A DNA stretch of 64,000 nt, taken from contig CM038918.1 in the NCBI GenBank assembly GCA_021904315.1, positions 3,673,349-3,737,348 of the forward strand. Direction: 5' to 3'. The notes under the pieces were generated by a model that did no database searches, was not told where the DNA came from, and worked only from the letters and a program-made list of their open reading frames with translations. The position numbers and the translations under genes were made by a program. The stretch comes from Sphagnum magellanicum. Taxonomy: Eukaryota; Streptophyta; Sphagnopsida; Sphagnales; Sphagnaceae. Below are positions 37,251 to 48,058 of the stretch, one piece after another (position 1 is the first letter of the stretch; every line of letters begins with the position of its first letter).

Positions 37251-38124
37251 ATGGCGGACGGCCTTTCTCAAATTGCAATTGAGAAACTAGACAAGAACAA
37301 TTTCCAAGTGTGGAAATTTAGGATTATGAATTTCTTGATGGGGAAAGGCTACTAGGAATTCCTAACTGGTGATGAGACAGAACCTCCTCTCCTAGAAAAC
37401 CCCACACAACAGCAAATTCAAGCCAATAAAACTTGGCATGAAAAATAAAGGAAAGTCTTATATTGGCTTTCTGTGAGTGTGTCCGATTCCATGATTGTGC
37501 ATATTCAAGATGTAAAATCACCCAAGCAAGCTTGGGATACATTGGTGAAGATGTATAGCACCAATACACAAGCTCGCAAAATGCAGCTCAAGCAAGAGTT
37601 GCATAATCTCCAAAAAAACAAAATGAACATCAATGACTATTCTACAAAGGTGAAAAACCTTGTAGATGCTCTTGCATCTATAGGAGCCCCTGTAGATGAT
37701 GAAGATTTAGTGGCCGTGACCTTAAATGGACTTGGAAAAAACTATAGCCAGTTCCGTACTTTAATTGCAGTTCGAGAAACATTTCCCAACTTCCAAAATT
37801 TAATAACTTATAAGTGAAGAGATGAGAATTGTTGGTACTTCATCCAATGAGGGATCACAAGAAAGTGTTTTCTACTCAAATACCAATAGAAGTAGAGGCA
37901 GAGGTGGTAAAACCTCATTTCGAGGTCGACCTGGAAGCTCGTATGGTGGACATCATCAACATGAAGGTCAAGCTCATGGAGGTGGACGAAGAAACTTTGG
38001 AGGAAGAGGAAGTCGAGGAAGTCGTGGAGGTCGTGGTGGAAGCCATCGAGGTCAACAACCAAATAGCGATTCAAATTGCTACTACTGCGGGAAACCTGGG
38101 CACATGGCCAAGAACTGTTATTAA
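37251..38124 (+). pseudogene. copia gag (UBN2-type) with zinc knuckle
   Basis: Gag forms the particle that packages the element RNA. ATG 37251 starts MADGLSQIAIEKLDKNNFQV, the usual N-terminus. An in-frame TAG (37353-37355, where Trp is expected) and TAA (37446-37448) interrupt it. The capsid part runs 37473-37817 (SPKQAWDTLVKMYSTNTQ). A frame change near 37805 leads into 37822-38124, an Arg/Gly-rich segment followed by the zinc knuckle CYYCGKPGHMAKNC (C-x2-C-x4-H-x4-C, all ligands present). Confidence 0.88.
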
Positions 38125-38217
38125 AGGGAGCATGATGCATGAAGTGGAAAGCTGTAACAAGGGAATTATGCATCAACTAGTAATCAAGGTGATGAGCAAC
38201 TGTTTGTGATGTAGCAC

Positions 38218-38592
38218 ATGGCAAATTCAATGATAGGAGGTGTATTAGACAACAATGTCTGGTATGTGGATTCTGGAGCTTCAAACCACATGACTAGCCA
38301 TGGAGAATGGTTTAGAGACGCAAAGGATTTGAAGACACCAGGGTTTGTGGAAACTGGTGATGACACTACACATCCCATCACACAAATTGGCAAGGTGCCA
38401 TTGTCCATGCAAGATGGGCAAACAAAGTACTTGAAAGATGTACTTCATGTTCCAACCATAACAAAAAATTTGGTTTCCGTAGGCGAGATGGTAGAACAAG
38501 GTTTACAGGTGACATTTAACCCAAATGGATATTTTGTGGAAGACATGAAAAACCAAGGAAAATTGATTGCAAAAGGAGAAAGGAATGGATGA
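38218..38592 (+). pseudogene. copia protease
   Basis: The aspartic protease cleaves the polyprotein. The frame is the same as the zinc-knuckle piece, separated from it by four stops (38122-38217). The active site reads NVWYVDSGASNHMTS, with the catalytic Asp in DSGA retained. It ends at TGA 38590-38592, after which the same frame continues straight into the integrase zone. Confidence 0.88.
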
Positions 38593-39481
38593 ATGTTCAC
38601 CTTGGATGTGAACATGCCTGAGGTGAATTCCATGTTATTCACACATGGAAAAGGAGTTGGAGACATTGGAATTTGGCACAAGCGGGTTGGCCATGTTAAT
38701 CTCCAACGTCTTAAGCTCATGGAGAAACAAAAACTTGTTGGAGGTCTTCCCAAATTTGGAGCAGAAGAGGTGATGTCAAAGGTTTGTGAAACGTGCCAAT
38801 TGGGGACGCAAGCTAGGCATCCATTCCCAACTCAAACAACTCATGTAAGTTCCAAACCTTTGGAAATGATCCACTCAGATGTGTGGACCACGAAGATAGA
38901 ATCCATTGGAGGATGCAAGTACTACGTGAGTTTCATTGATGACCACACAAGGAAGGTGTGGGTCTACTTCATGAAACACAAAGGTGAAGTGTTTCAACAT
39001 TTTTTGCATTTCAAAGCAATGGTGGAGAAGGAAAAGGGTGTGAGCATCAAATGCCTAAGGTTCGATGGAGGGGGAGAGTATTTTTCAAATGAATTCAATG
39101 AGTACTTGAAGGAGCATGGGATTCAAAGGAAATATTCATATAGTTATTCCCCACAACAGAATGGAGTTGCTAAAAGGAAAAACAGGCACATTGTAGAAAT
39201 AACACGTGCCATGTTGAATGAGAAGAATTTGCCAAATTACTTTTGGGCAAAAGCGGTAGCAACTGCAGTCTACATCATGAATCGAACACCCATAGCGGCA
39301 ATTCATGGCATGACACCTGAAGAAAAATTCACAGGCAAGAAACCCGATGTTTCTCACCTTAGAGTGTTTTGTTGCATTGCATACGTGCATGTTCCTGATG
39401 AGAAGAGATCAAAACTAGACCCAAAAGCTGAGAAATGTATCTTCAAACATCCAATGCAGATTTCAAACATCCAATGCAGAT
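38593..39481 (+). pseudogene. copia integrase, catalytic Glu replaced by Lys, C-terminus deleted
   Basis: Integrase inserts the cDNA into the chromosome. The zinc domain is present (IWHKRVGHVN ... VCETCQLG: H, H, C, C). In the catalytic core the first Asp is at 38878-38880 (HSDVW) and the second at 39064-39066 (RFDGGGEYF). The third acidic residue, expected 36 codons later, is Lys at 39172-39174 (QNGVAKRKNRHI, where the family has Glu). The reading stops making sense after KLDPKAEKCIF (about 39441), where the C-terminal part and the start of reverse transcriptase are missing. The frame stays open through the junction only by chance. Confidence 0.88.
39442..39480 (+). repeat. 20-bp tandem duplication at the internal deletion junction
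   Basis: TTCAAACATCCAATGCAGA occurs twice, at 39442-39460 and 39462-39480. In another frame it encodes QTSNADFSLYV, the natural lead-in to the reverse transcriptase palm, so the second copy is native and the first is added at the breakpoint. Confidence 0.85.
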
Positions 39482-39973
39482 TTTTCATTATATGTGAAAA
39501 AGACAGATCATGGGATTGTAGTCATAGTCATCTATGTTGATGACTTGATTATCACAGGAGATAGTGATGTAGACATCTCTGATTTGAAAAAACTTTTGAA
39601 GCAAAAGTTTGAGATGAAGGATTTGGGAGAGTTGCGTTATTTCCTCGACATTGAGGTAATCCAGTCTCCTAAAGGGATATGGTTACTACAAAGGCAATAT
39701 GCCTTGAACAAATTGCCCAAATATGGGATTACGGGTTGTAAACCCATTTCAATTCCATTAGAGCAAAATGTGAAGTTAAGTGCAGATGAAGGAGACCTCA
39801 TGGAGGATACCACTATGTACAGACGCATAATGGGGAGTTTGATTTACATGACCATCACAAGGCTAGATTTGAGTTATGCAGTTGGAGTGGTGAGTCAATT
39901 CATGCAAACACCACGAAAGCCACATTTGGATGCAGTGAGGCGCATATTGAGGTACATAAAACATACCTTGTAG
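39482..39973 (+). pseudogene. copia reverse transcriptase, C-terminal part
   Basis: Begins in the palm with the YVDD active-site box (39533-39544, VIYVDDLIITGDSD) and continues through KQKFEMKDLGELRYFL and the MYRRIMGSLIYM segment. The frame ends at TAG 39971-39973, where a Gln codon is expected, then continues into RNase H. The finger domain and the first catalytic Asp of the palm are absent through the deletion. The frame is shifted relative to integrase. Confidence 0.88.
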
Positions 39974-40522
39974 TGTGGAATTTTTTATGAAGCCAAAAGC
40001 CAGTTACAAGTACATGGATACACGGATGTTAATTGGGCTGGCAATGTTTCAGATAGAAGATCAATTAGTGGTTTCATGTTTTCTTTTGGAAGTGGTGCTA
40101 TTAGTTGGAGCAGTAAGAAACAACCAACAATTGCACTATCAAGCACGGAGGCAGAATACAGAGGTGCAGCAATTGCTGCATGTGAAGTAGTTTGGTTATA
40201 AAAACTACTCTAAGATTTGGGACAGTCAGTGGATGCTCCTATTGTCATTTATTGTGATAACATCAGTAGCATACTACTTGCTAACAACCCAGTCTATCAT
40301 GCTAGGACAAAGCACATTGAGGTGCACTACCATTTTATTAGAGAAAAAGTTCTAACAAAAGAAATTGACCTTATTCATGTCAGTACTGAAAATCAAGTTG
40401 TTGACATTTTCACAAAGGCTTTAGGTACAGACAAGCTAAGGAAGTTTCGAAAAATGCTTGGTGTACTGGAAGTGGATTTGAGCTTGAGGGGGAGTGTTGA
40501 GAATTCAAGCTCAACTAGTTAG
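39974..40522 (+). pseudogene. copia RNase H
   Basis: The same frame as reverse transcriptase. Catalytic residues are seen in YTDVNWAG, STEAEYRGA and IVIYCDNISS. Two TAA stops (40198-40200 and 40210-40212) lie between them, in VWL*KLL*DLG where Gln-type codons are usual. The C-terminal HIEVHYHFIREKV and DIFTKALG blocks are intact, and the frame runs into the 3' LTR, as is common for this family. Confidence 0.88.
40486..40494 (+). promoter_or_regulatory. Polypurine tract
   Basis: GAGGGGGAG directly before the 3' LTR, the plus-strand primer in reverse transcription. Confidence 0.85.
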
Positions 40523-40807
40523 GTTTCATTAGTTACTGGAGTAGGAAAGTAACTAGGTTACTTTCACAAGGTTGAATTACTTTCGTTACTTATTTTAGTT
40601 TGGTTATTTGTGGTTTGGTCTTGTAGTTAAATACCTTGGTGTTGATGGTTTGCTCCTCTTTTCTTCATTACACAAGTTTGGGTATTTCTTGTGACAAGAA
40701 CCTTGGAGAGTTCTTGATGTTGTGTTTTGTGTTGTGAGCATTATGTTGTAGTTTCCTTTCAATAAAGATTTATGTTTGCACTTGAGTAGATCTCCTATTT
40801 GTTAACA
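40495..40807 (+). repeat. 3' LTR of the copia element
   Basis: The same 313 bp as the 5' LTR with about six substitutions. Confidence 0.93.
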
Positions 40808-41432
40808 CATTGAACATAGAATTTTCAAACAACATATTTTTATTATACCATGTTGTGGGGTTGGCACCATTTGTTTTCCCTATTTTGCTATTAATCAATT
40901 TCATACTTTATTATGGAAGAATGAGTGTGAACTCCAATCCCATTCACACGATGTGGTGGAATAAACTTGCAACAAAATGGGATAGGCAATGGGCGCAAAT
41001 ATATATCCATTTTGATAACTTTGGAATGGTGACTAAAAAGTTTTGGTCGCCACAAGTTTGATGACCAAAAACGTTTTGATCAAATTGCGACATCAATGGC
41101 AAAAGTCAATCCACCATTGATCAAACAAATCAAAGTCTATTTCAATCATTGCAAACTGAATGGGTGTTAATTGTTGAATCTTCAATGACAAAAAAATTTC
41201 ATCACTAAAATTGTGGCAACTAAAAAAAAATTGGTCATCAAAGTTATGGTGACCAAAAAGTTTTAATTGAAAATATGGCATTCAAATCTATTTTCAGTTG
41301 TAAAGCATCCAAGGGGAACAAATTGTATGAAAATAAATGTTTGCATCTAACTTTATGAATGAAACTAAAACATTCAAACCATTGCCAACCTAACAATGAA
41401 TGCAAAATGGGCACATCATCACATTTTTAGTA
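40808..41432. other. No gene seen
   Basis: AT-rich DNA with loose internal repeats of TTGGTCRYCA and GACCAAAAA (about 41030-41260). Confidence 0.4.
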
Positions 41433-42718
41433 CACTACAACAAATCATGGTTTATTTGATTGAAAAATTGGACCAAACACTAGTCATTTTAACATTTCGT
41501 CAATTTGACCATTTAGTTATACTAGATAAGTCAATTCAAACATGTCCAACTTGATTGGTGGTTTTTTGACTAAACTTAAAATGGTTTTATCAACTAATCA
41601 ATTGAACAAAAAACTAGGCCACCGAAAAATTTAATAAAAAAATAAGATCAATTTTTAAATATAAAAATGTGATAAATAAATAAATAATAAGTACCTACCC
41701 ACCCACCCATCATGGCCTCCTATTTAGTTATCCACAACCCACCTAAATACTATACGTTTACACATATGTACAAAATATATATATAAATGTTCCACATAAC
41801 ATATGTTGCAAAAGGGTATTGAACCTTGGTTTCATTGATTCCACATTGTCTTGGCCATCAAACCACCACATCACTTTGTAAAACAATATGATACCAAATG
41901 GATTTAACATCTTCCCTTGAACTTTAATGAATTTTTTTGTTAATGTGTATAACATTTGGACTTCAATTTTTTTCATAAATATGACATGTAGGTAATTAAT
42001 TAAGTAAATAGGTAGGTACACATGTTTACCTACCTATGTTTTTAGATGTACATACCTATTTATGTAAAATACAAATACGTATGTAGGTAGATAGTAAGTA
42101 GGTAGGTATATATAGGTATGTAGGTGGATAAATAAGGAGGTAGGTAATAAATAATAGGTAGATAAATAAGTAACTTTGGTAAATAATAAATAAATAGTAA
42201 GTAAGTATGATGTAAGTAAATAGATGGTAGGTAGGTAGATGGTAGGTAGACAAATTATAGATAGGCAAATAATAGGTAGGTTGAACCTAAGTAAAAGATG
42301 ATAGGTAAATAGGTGAAAAAGATGTAGGTAAATATATGTTAGGTGAGTAGGTAAGTAGGTAGTTTAGTAGGCATAACAAGCAAACTAGGTAACTAAATTA
42401 ATATATGGTCAATTTGACTAAACATGGTCACTTTGTATGACCAATTTGATTAAGCCATGGGAATTTTAATGGACCATTTAAAAAATTTGTCCCTCTTGAT
42501 TAAATGTATGATCTCACATTTGATCAAAAAGGTCATTTTAATATGATTAAATGTATGATTTAACTCTTGGTCAGAATGATGATTTTAGTAAAAAAACCAA
42601 ACAAAATAACCATGTGTCTTTCATGCCCCGTGTTTTTAGTCAAAATGGACATCTTTTTAGTCAATGCAGACATTTTAATCAAGTTGAACCTTTTGAAAAA
42701 CCATGATTTGTTGTAATA
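41433..42718. mobile_element. CACTA-like nonautonomous DNA element
   Basis: The left end is CACTACAACAAATCATGGTT. The right end, reverse-complemented, is TATTACAACAAATCATGGTT. CACTACAA is the signature start of plant CACTA (En/Spm) elements. Inside, GGTCA/TTGATTAA-type motifs are scattered in both orientations near both ends, as in subterminal transposase-binding arrays. There is no transposase frame. Flanking triplets are GTA and TTA, so a 3-bp target duplication is not clear. About 1.29 kb. Confidence 0.7.
41985..42380. repeat. Degenerate TAGG/TAAG tetranucleotide minisatellite inside the CACTA-like element
   Basis: Long irregular run of GTAGGTAGGTAGATAAGTAA type. The minus-strand ORFs here (PTYL, IYL repeats) only reflect it. 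Confidence 0.85.
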
Positions 42719-43778
42719 TTAACAACCTTGCTTACTTATTATAATACTTAAATACTTACCATAACATAATCAAATTCCTTTTTTGTATTTTTTTCCAAAG
42801 AACAAGATGCCACTAATGCGAAGAAAACACATTGGTGGGTGGCTTAAACTACGAATTCCATTTGACCTATGGTGAAATAATATTAAACAATTATGAGGTT
42901 TGAAACATGTTTAATGTGCAAGCTTGTAAATCTCATATGAAGTGAAAATTGGGATGCATAATATTTCTTGGACAATCCAATCGAAATGTCATTTGGCAAA
43001 GTGATTTATGATACAAAGGAATCTAAAGATGCAAATTATCATCTAACATGTTGTGCACACATTGATGGGGCTTCCATACAAGTAAACTCCACCTATAGAA
43101 AGTTACCGAAGGTAGCCATAAATTGTTTATAATTAGTGCATATAAAATTTGGTGTAATTCATATCAATTGTTGGAAGTGATGTGTTTTCAACTTGTTGAT
43201 TTAATAAAATGAATTTTTATCAAAGAATCATGATACATCATGTGTGATTATCTTTAAAATTTGAATATTGGGCTTCTCATCGAACACAATTAAATTTTCA
43301 TTCAAGTTTTGATGCATTTGCACTAATATTGTGATTTGTTTTGTGCAAATGTTAAGGACATAAGTAATAACATAAATCCCATCATTTCATCTCCCCAAAC
43401 TATTTCCTTGTGAATATTTTGACATGTTGAAAAATCCATGTGTCCATGTCAAGATACAAAATGTTTTGATTAAGGATTTAAGCATCAAATAATAATTTTT
43501 TATTTAAAATAATTTTTTTCATGCAAGTGAAAGCCATTTGACATTGTTTTGATTTTTTTTCATTTTTTTGGTGTGAAAGTTTTTACAAAATATAAAACAT
43601 TTGGGTGTAGGCAACATATAACAAAAAAGAATAATCTTTTAAACTTCTAACCTCCTTATAACTTTTCAAAGCAATTTGTGTTATATCATTTGGACTTGAA
43701 AACATATTCCCAAAAAATCCCAATAATTATGTCTCTTTTCAAAAGTTGATGATGATTTTAATTATGAAAATAAACTCC

Positions 43779-43815
<37 letters not shown>

Positions 43816-44620
43816 CACCACATCAATATTGAAATGCTTAAAAATAACTTATCTTACAAAAACATTTCACTTATTTTTAAATATTTAAACTTTATTTTTC
43901 AAATTGTCACAAATTGCCAAGTCCAATTCAAATACTTGCAAATAATTTTTTTAAACATGTTTATAACAATTTAACTCTTGAAGTTCATACAAACATAAGT
44001 TTAATAATAATGCACCAAAAGTAATATTATTATTTTCATAAAATTGTCTACTTGTTAATCTTTTTATTTAAAGACCTCAATATTTTATTGCTTAATACAC
44101 TACTTTTTGTTTATATTTTACCATTTTTTCACCTTTTTGGTTAAATTTACAATTAAAACCCAAAATTTTCGTGAACTTTCACAACTTTTTTTTTTCTCAA
44201 AAACTAAATTTCACCCTAAACCAACACTGATGCCATGCCAGTTTATTTTTTCATCATCACAGTTCAATCGTCGATAGTTGTGCCAGGATCAAAATTGCCA
44301 ACAACTGAAGTCCGTTCGATGGCTGACGGTCACAGGGCTTATAAACTATCGTGATAGCAGTTGACCGTCGTGGATAAAAAAGCTTTACTTATTTGAGCTG
44401 CTAAGCCTATATCATCATCCATCGGTCCTGTTACGGTCGGTGCTCTTGTTGACTTTTTAGCGAATGTTTTCTTTTTGCTAATTAGATTTCTTGTCTAGTG
44501 AATCCAAATGACATCATTGATCTCCACAGTCCAGATTGGAGAATGATCGCCTGTAAACAGACGTTCACCATGCATGTCAACAATAGGGATTATGAGTCTG
44601 ACATATTAAGCAACCAAAAG
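42719..44620. other. AT-rich DNA without a gene
   Basis: No ORF or RNA gene that I can support. Includes a pure (AT)n tract at 43783-43812. Confidence 0.5.
43783..43812. repeat. (AT)n microsatellite
   Basis: About 15 uninterrupted AT units. Confidence 0.95.
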
Positions 44621-44629
44621 GAGGTCTGA

Positions 44630-45380
44630 TTAAACCGCCAACTGAGTGCAAAAACCCGACTAATTGGTTGGCTTTTGGCATCACACAAAGACACGAAATG
44701 TACCTCAAATTCAACGTCGAATATTTGTACTTTGCTGAGTTGAGTACCTTCAGTTATTTTATTTTGGATTCCCAGCTTTTCTTCCGTTCGTACTTGACCT
44801 TTCAGTGGACACAAAAGACTCCTAATATTCCTTCTGCTTCAGGAATTTCTAGTTTGCCTTTTTGAGTTTGCAAACTATCTGCAATGGGGGTGAATGTAGC
44901 CTAGGGTGAACTAGCACGCAGTGCCCACACTGCTACCATGGTAAAAACCCCCAAATGCATCTAAGTTGCTTCTAAAAATCATAAATGTCCCTTGCTTAGA
45001 CTAAACCAGAGTCTAAGTACAAACCTAGCATTCCTCGGGTTTAAATTGGCCAATAAGAGGCCTCACTCAAAAAGGTGAAGGTACCAGTGTGGGTGCATGT
45101 AGTTATACCATCACAACCAAAAAAGCGCTCTGACGGTATCGCCAACTCCTTGCAAAACGCTGTTTGTTCACTTTTGGCATCACTGAAGAGAGTATCACCT
45201 TTTATCGAATGCTGAAGTTTACCTCAAATTCAATGTCGAATCCTTTTACCTTACTGAGTCCGCGTCGAATCTTTCCAGCTTATTGAGTCAGCTTCATCTT
45301 ATCTTGGATGCCCTTTTCCTCCGGACGTTTTGCACGTGATCTTTGTATGGACACAAATCTCCCAAACGCCCGCGAATATT
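44630..45380. repeat. Diverged direct repeat pair, offset about 0.5 kb, split by a foldback-family fragment
   Basis: CTTTTGGCATCAC, ACCTCAAATTCAA, GTCGAAT and GTGGACACAAA / ATGGACACAAA occur in the same order at 44670-44830 and at 45170-45360. Between them, 44940-45110 carries the same text as the foldback element at 8.3 kb (AGGCCTCACTCAAAAAGGT). No coding frame is conserved. Confidence 0.65.
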
Positions 45381-46030
45381 TTTTTCGCAGGTTCCGTTGT
45401 TCGTTTGGGTCTGGTCTTTAAGTACAATTGCAAATCCACATTTCTTCAACAAGTTGGGTGGGAGCGGTGCCCTGTTTTCAAGAGGACTCTAAAATCTGGC
45501 GATTTGCCGCCACTGAAAAAGAGACTGGACCGTGGGAGTCTGCGCAGGGCATCGGCTTCGAACCTAGGCACGGACATCTGCATGATCAGGCTTCTCTCTG
45601 CTTTCTTTTTCCAATGTGTGTAAATGACGTTGACAAATGCATGGTGTCATCTTACATAAAACAATTAATAATCTAGGTCTATGTCATTAAAAAAAATGTT
45701 AAAACATTGTTTGGAATGCGTTGTGAAATGTGTTGATAATTAACATAAAAAAAAAAAAATTTGTCATAATACTCACACAGGTTGCCTGTGGGTTTTATCT
45801 ATTGTTTTGATAGCACATGCTGATTCTTTTGCCATAAAAACAAAATACATTTCCAATAGGTTTTTTTATGGTTCATACCCATTTCTGGAACTGCTGCTAT
45901 AAAATTTCACTGGAAAACTTTGACCAAATAAATAGGCGAAAGTTGAACTTGCTGACCCCAAAATAATTCGCCATACCAGGTGAACTGAACAGAAGCCCAA
46001 AAGCCAGAAGCACCTAGAAGCTTGCCTTGA
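45381..46030. other. No supported gene; small G+C-richer island
   Basis: 45440-45600 is richer in G+C than its flanks and open in two plus frames, but no family is recognised. The rest is AT-rich. Confidence 0.35.
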
Positions 46031-46169
46031 ATGTCAGCTCGGCTTTATGATATGAACTCCTCCACACATAATGTTCAAGCATTGAAGAGTCCAACAAGGG
46101 TAACATCAGATGCATCAAAAGGCAAGGTCAACCGCATCAACTCAGATTGTCACTGCCCTCCAGAAGGGT

Positions 46170-46370
46170 TGCTCACAGAAAACTTAGTTCTTGGTGTCCA
46201 AAGTTTTCTGAGGCTTTATGCCCAAGCTTCTTCCTCAAGTTCCTCAAGGAAGACAAGAATCTGTGCATCAAGCACCACATAATTTGAAAATGATGATGCA
46301 GAGTCAGGTAGAGCACAAGCCTCAGAATTCTTTTCTTCATACTTGTGGCAGCCAATGCTTCAGATGAACA
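46170..46370 (-). other. Coding-like minus-strand segment, unassigned
   Basis: The minus strand gives SASSFSNYVVLDAQILVFLE then an acidic ELEEEAW before a stop. Its composition and orientation match the SCAR and coatomer pieces upstream, so it may be another captured exon. I cannot name the family. Confidence 0.25.
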
Positions 46371-46880
46371 GGTACCATGAGCACCTTGTTGAGGACACTT
46401 CTGTCCACATCAGAAGGCACATATCCTGTGACATAGACATCACCACACATGTTCAGTAAAGGCAGAATTCAACAACTGCAACAAACACCTTAGCTACCAG
46501 AAGGAACCAGCTTTCTTGAGCACAAACAATCCCAGAAAATGAACTTTCTTGAACCTCAAACAACGAGGGCCCAACTCCAGAGCTGGAAACTATGATCTCA
46601 ATGATGTTGCATATATGTTGGCAAATGGTTGCCATAGGATTTCAAAATCATCAAGACTCCATCTCATAATCTCCAAATTCAGGTCTCTAAACTGCAACCT
46701 CCATATATCCCAGGGGTGTGTGTTTTTCTTCATTTGGGCTCAATCCTTCCATGGTGCACTGTCAGAGAAGCTCAGAATCTCATTTCTCATTTCACTGATC
46801 AAACTGAGAAATATTCTTTTCTATGGTTCTTAAAATAGCTACTGTGTATGATCCAACAACAGAAGGTTAGACCACCCAAC

Positions 46881-47369
46881 ATTTGCAAAGGAAGGAAAGA
46901 GGAGGGTGTGGGGGAATTGGATGTTGAGAGCATACTTGTCAAGGAGAGAGAAGAGGGGAGGTGGCTGACATTCTTCATAGAAGTGGCGAAGAAAGTGTAG
47001 TGAGTCGCCTTGTGTGCAAGACTTGGGTTCATATGGCAAGCTGCTATGCCATTTTGATCCTGTGTTGACAGGCGAAGCAATCTTCGCATCAGAGTGGCAA
47101 GCAAGCAAAAATCTGTAACACCATAATCTACTGACCAGCAAGAAGCGAAATAATCTTATCAGTAGGTATCATTTTCGCAGAGGTTTGACGAGTGAGGGTA
47201 CCTACCTTGGGAATATGCGTAACGGGTCTGATTGGTTTCAGAGAGCAACTCCTTCTCGACAAGAGGGAACTCTGCCTCTAACCTCAGCACCCATGCCTTT
47301 AATCTGTGGCTCTGGCCCAGTACTTCCTTCATCTCCTTGTGAAACCCTTGAAAGAGCTCGGCAGCAAAA
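46881..47369 (-). pseudogene. SCAR/WAVE gene fragment (SCAR homology domain, two exons)
   Basis: SCAR/WAVE proteins activate the Arp2/3 complex for actin branching. Exon 47369-47206 (AG before, GT after) reads FAAELFQGFHKEMKEVLGQ, then LEAEFPLVEKELLSETNQT. Exon 47059-46881 continues in frame across the intron (G|GA Gly codon): KWHSSLPYEPKSCTQGD, then FYEECQPPPLFSLLDKY. These are consecutive parts of the N-terminal SCAR homology domain (LEAEFPxxEK, W-H-x-x-L, Y-E-E-C-x-x-P-P). The preceding and following exons of the roughly thousand-residue parent are not seen. It lies 415 bases downstream of the coatomer exons on the same strand, an arrangement that makes no sense for either parent gene. Confidence 0.75.
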
Positions 47370-47783
47370 CTGCAAGTTCACCCTTCACAAGGGGACATTA
47401 GCCCCAATTCTCTTCCCATTTCCTTTCAAGAAAACCACATGACTATCAGGTTGAGAACCTCATGATTTTCTATTATATTTTTCCAAGACCATCCGGTGTT
47501 CCTTGTAACCCGAGTTGCTTCCATTTGGATTGACTCTGGGCTTCTTCAGCAATAGCCTACACATAGCCCCACCTATGTCAGTAGAGTCCCAAGACAACTA
47601 ATGCAAAATAACAGACTGCTTGTTGTACGCAGTTGATTGTCTTTGCTATCTGCGAGCACTGTCTATAAGTGCACGTACACTGAGAGCAATGACTTGTGAT
47701 AGCATCCACTGCATTGCTTTTTTAGCTCCAATTTTAACAAGCATTCATGCCAAACCAAAATGCTTGAAAAGATAGTAATGTAC
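47370..47783. other. Junction between the SCAR and coatomer pieces
   Basis: No recognisable exon. Likely flanking intron sequence of one or both captured genes plus the join. Confidence 0.4.
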
Positions 47784-48058
47784 CTTTGCAATTTCAAGCC
47801 TGCCAAGCTGTACAGCAAGGTCAAACTTGTAGTCTGGATCTGTGGCAATCTCAAGAGCATCCTCCAGCATTCCTCTTGACTCTAAGAACTGTGCCACACT
47901 CCAATCAGCACAGAAGTCAGAAACTTCATATGTGGGAAAGAATCTCATCCCTGGTCCCATAAAGATTGGCCAAAATGTCATACCTGTTCAGATGTTCTAT
48001 TGGGATTGTAGGCAAAACTTCTTGTGCCCTCTGGAAATCCCCTCGCAACACAAGAGTC
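47784..48058 (-). pseudogene. Coatomer subunit beta-prime gene fragment (two exons)
   Basis: Beta-prime COP is a core subunit of the COPI vesicle coat. Exon 48058-47984 reads TLVLRGDFQRAQEVLPTIPI. A GT-AG intron then splits a Ser codon (AG|T), and exon 47898-47784 reads SVAQFLESRGMLEDALEIAT, then DPDYKFDLAVQLGRLEIAK before a GT donor. This is the helical-repeat part that follows the WD40 propellers in the family, and both exons are in frame and conserved. The beta-propeller exons and the C-terminal part are absent from the flanks, so this is a gene fragment rather than a gene. The intact splice signals suggest capture as genomic DNA. Confidence 0.8.

Larger units (their letters stand above)
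35704..40807 (+). mobile_element. Ty1/copia LTR retrotransposon, complete ends, defective interior
   Basis: Two 313-bp LTRs (TGTTGAG...TTAACA) flank a leader, gag, protease, integrase, part of reverse transcriptase and RNase H in copia order. The primer site sits directly after the 5' LTR and the polypurine tract directly before the 3' LTR. The flanking 5-mers are CATTA and CATTG, a probable target-site duplication with one change. I count about six differences between the LTRs, so insertion is not very recent. The element is about 5.1 kb and has lost part of pol by deletion. Confidence 0.93.

Noticed and set aside
37829-38209. 126-codon acidic ORF overlapping gag
   Set aside because: A shadow frame of the Arg/Gly-rich gag tail. 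Its Glu/Val repeats mirror the GGA/CGA codons of the real frame.
42056-42268. Tyr/Leu/Pro repeat ORF on the minus strand
   Set aside because: Direct translation of the TAGG/TAAG minisatellite.
45530-45575. TTCGAACCTAGGC segment resembling a tRNA T-arm
   Set aside because: No cloverleaf can be built around it: no matching acceptor, D or anticodon stem.
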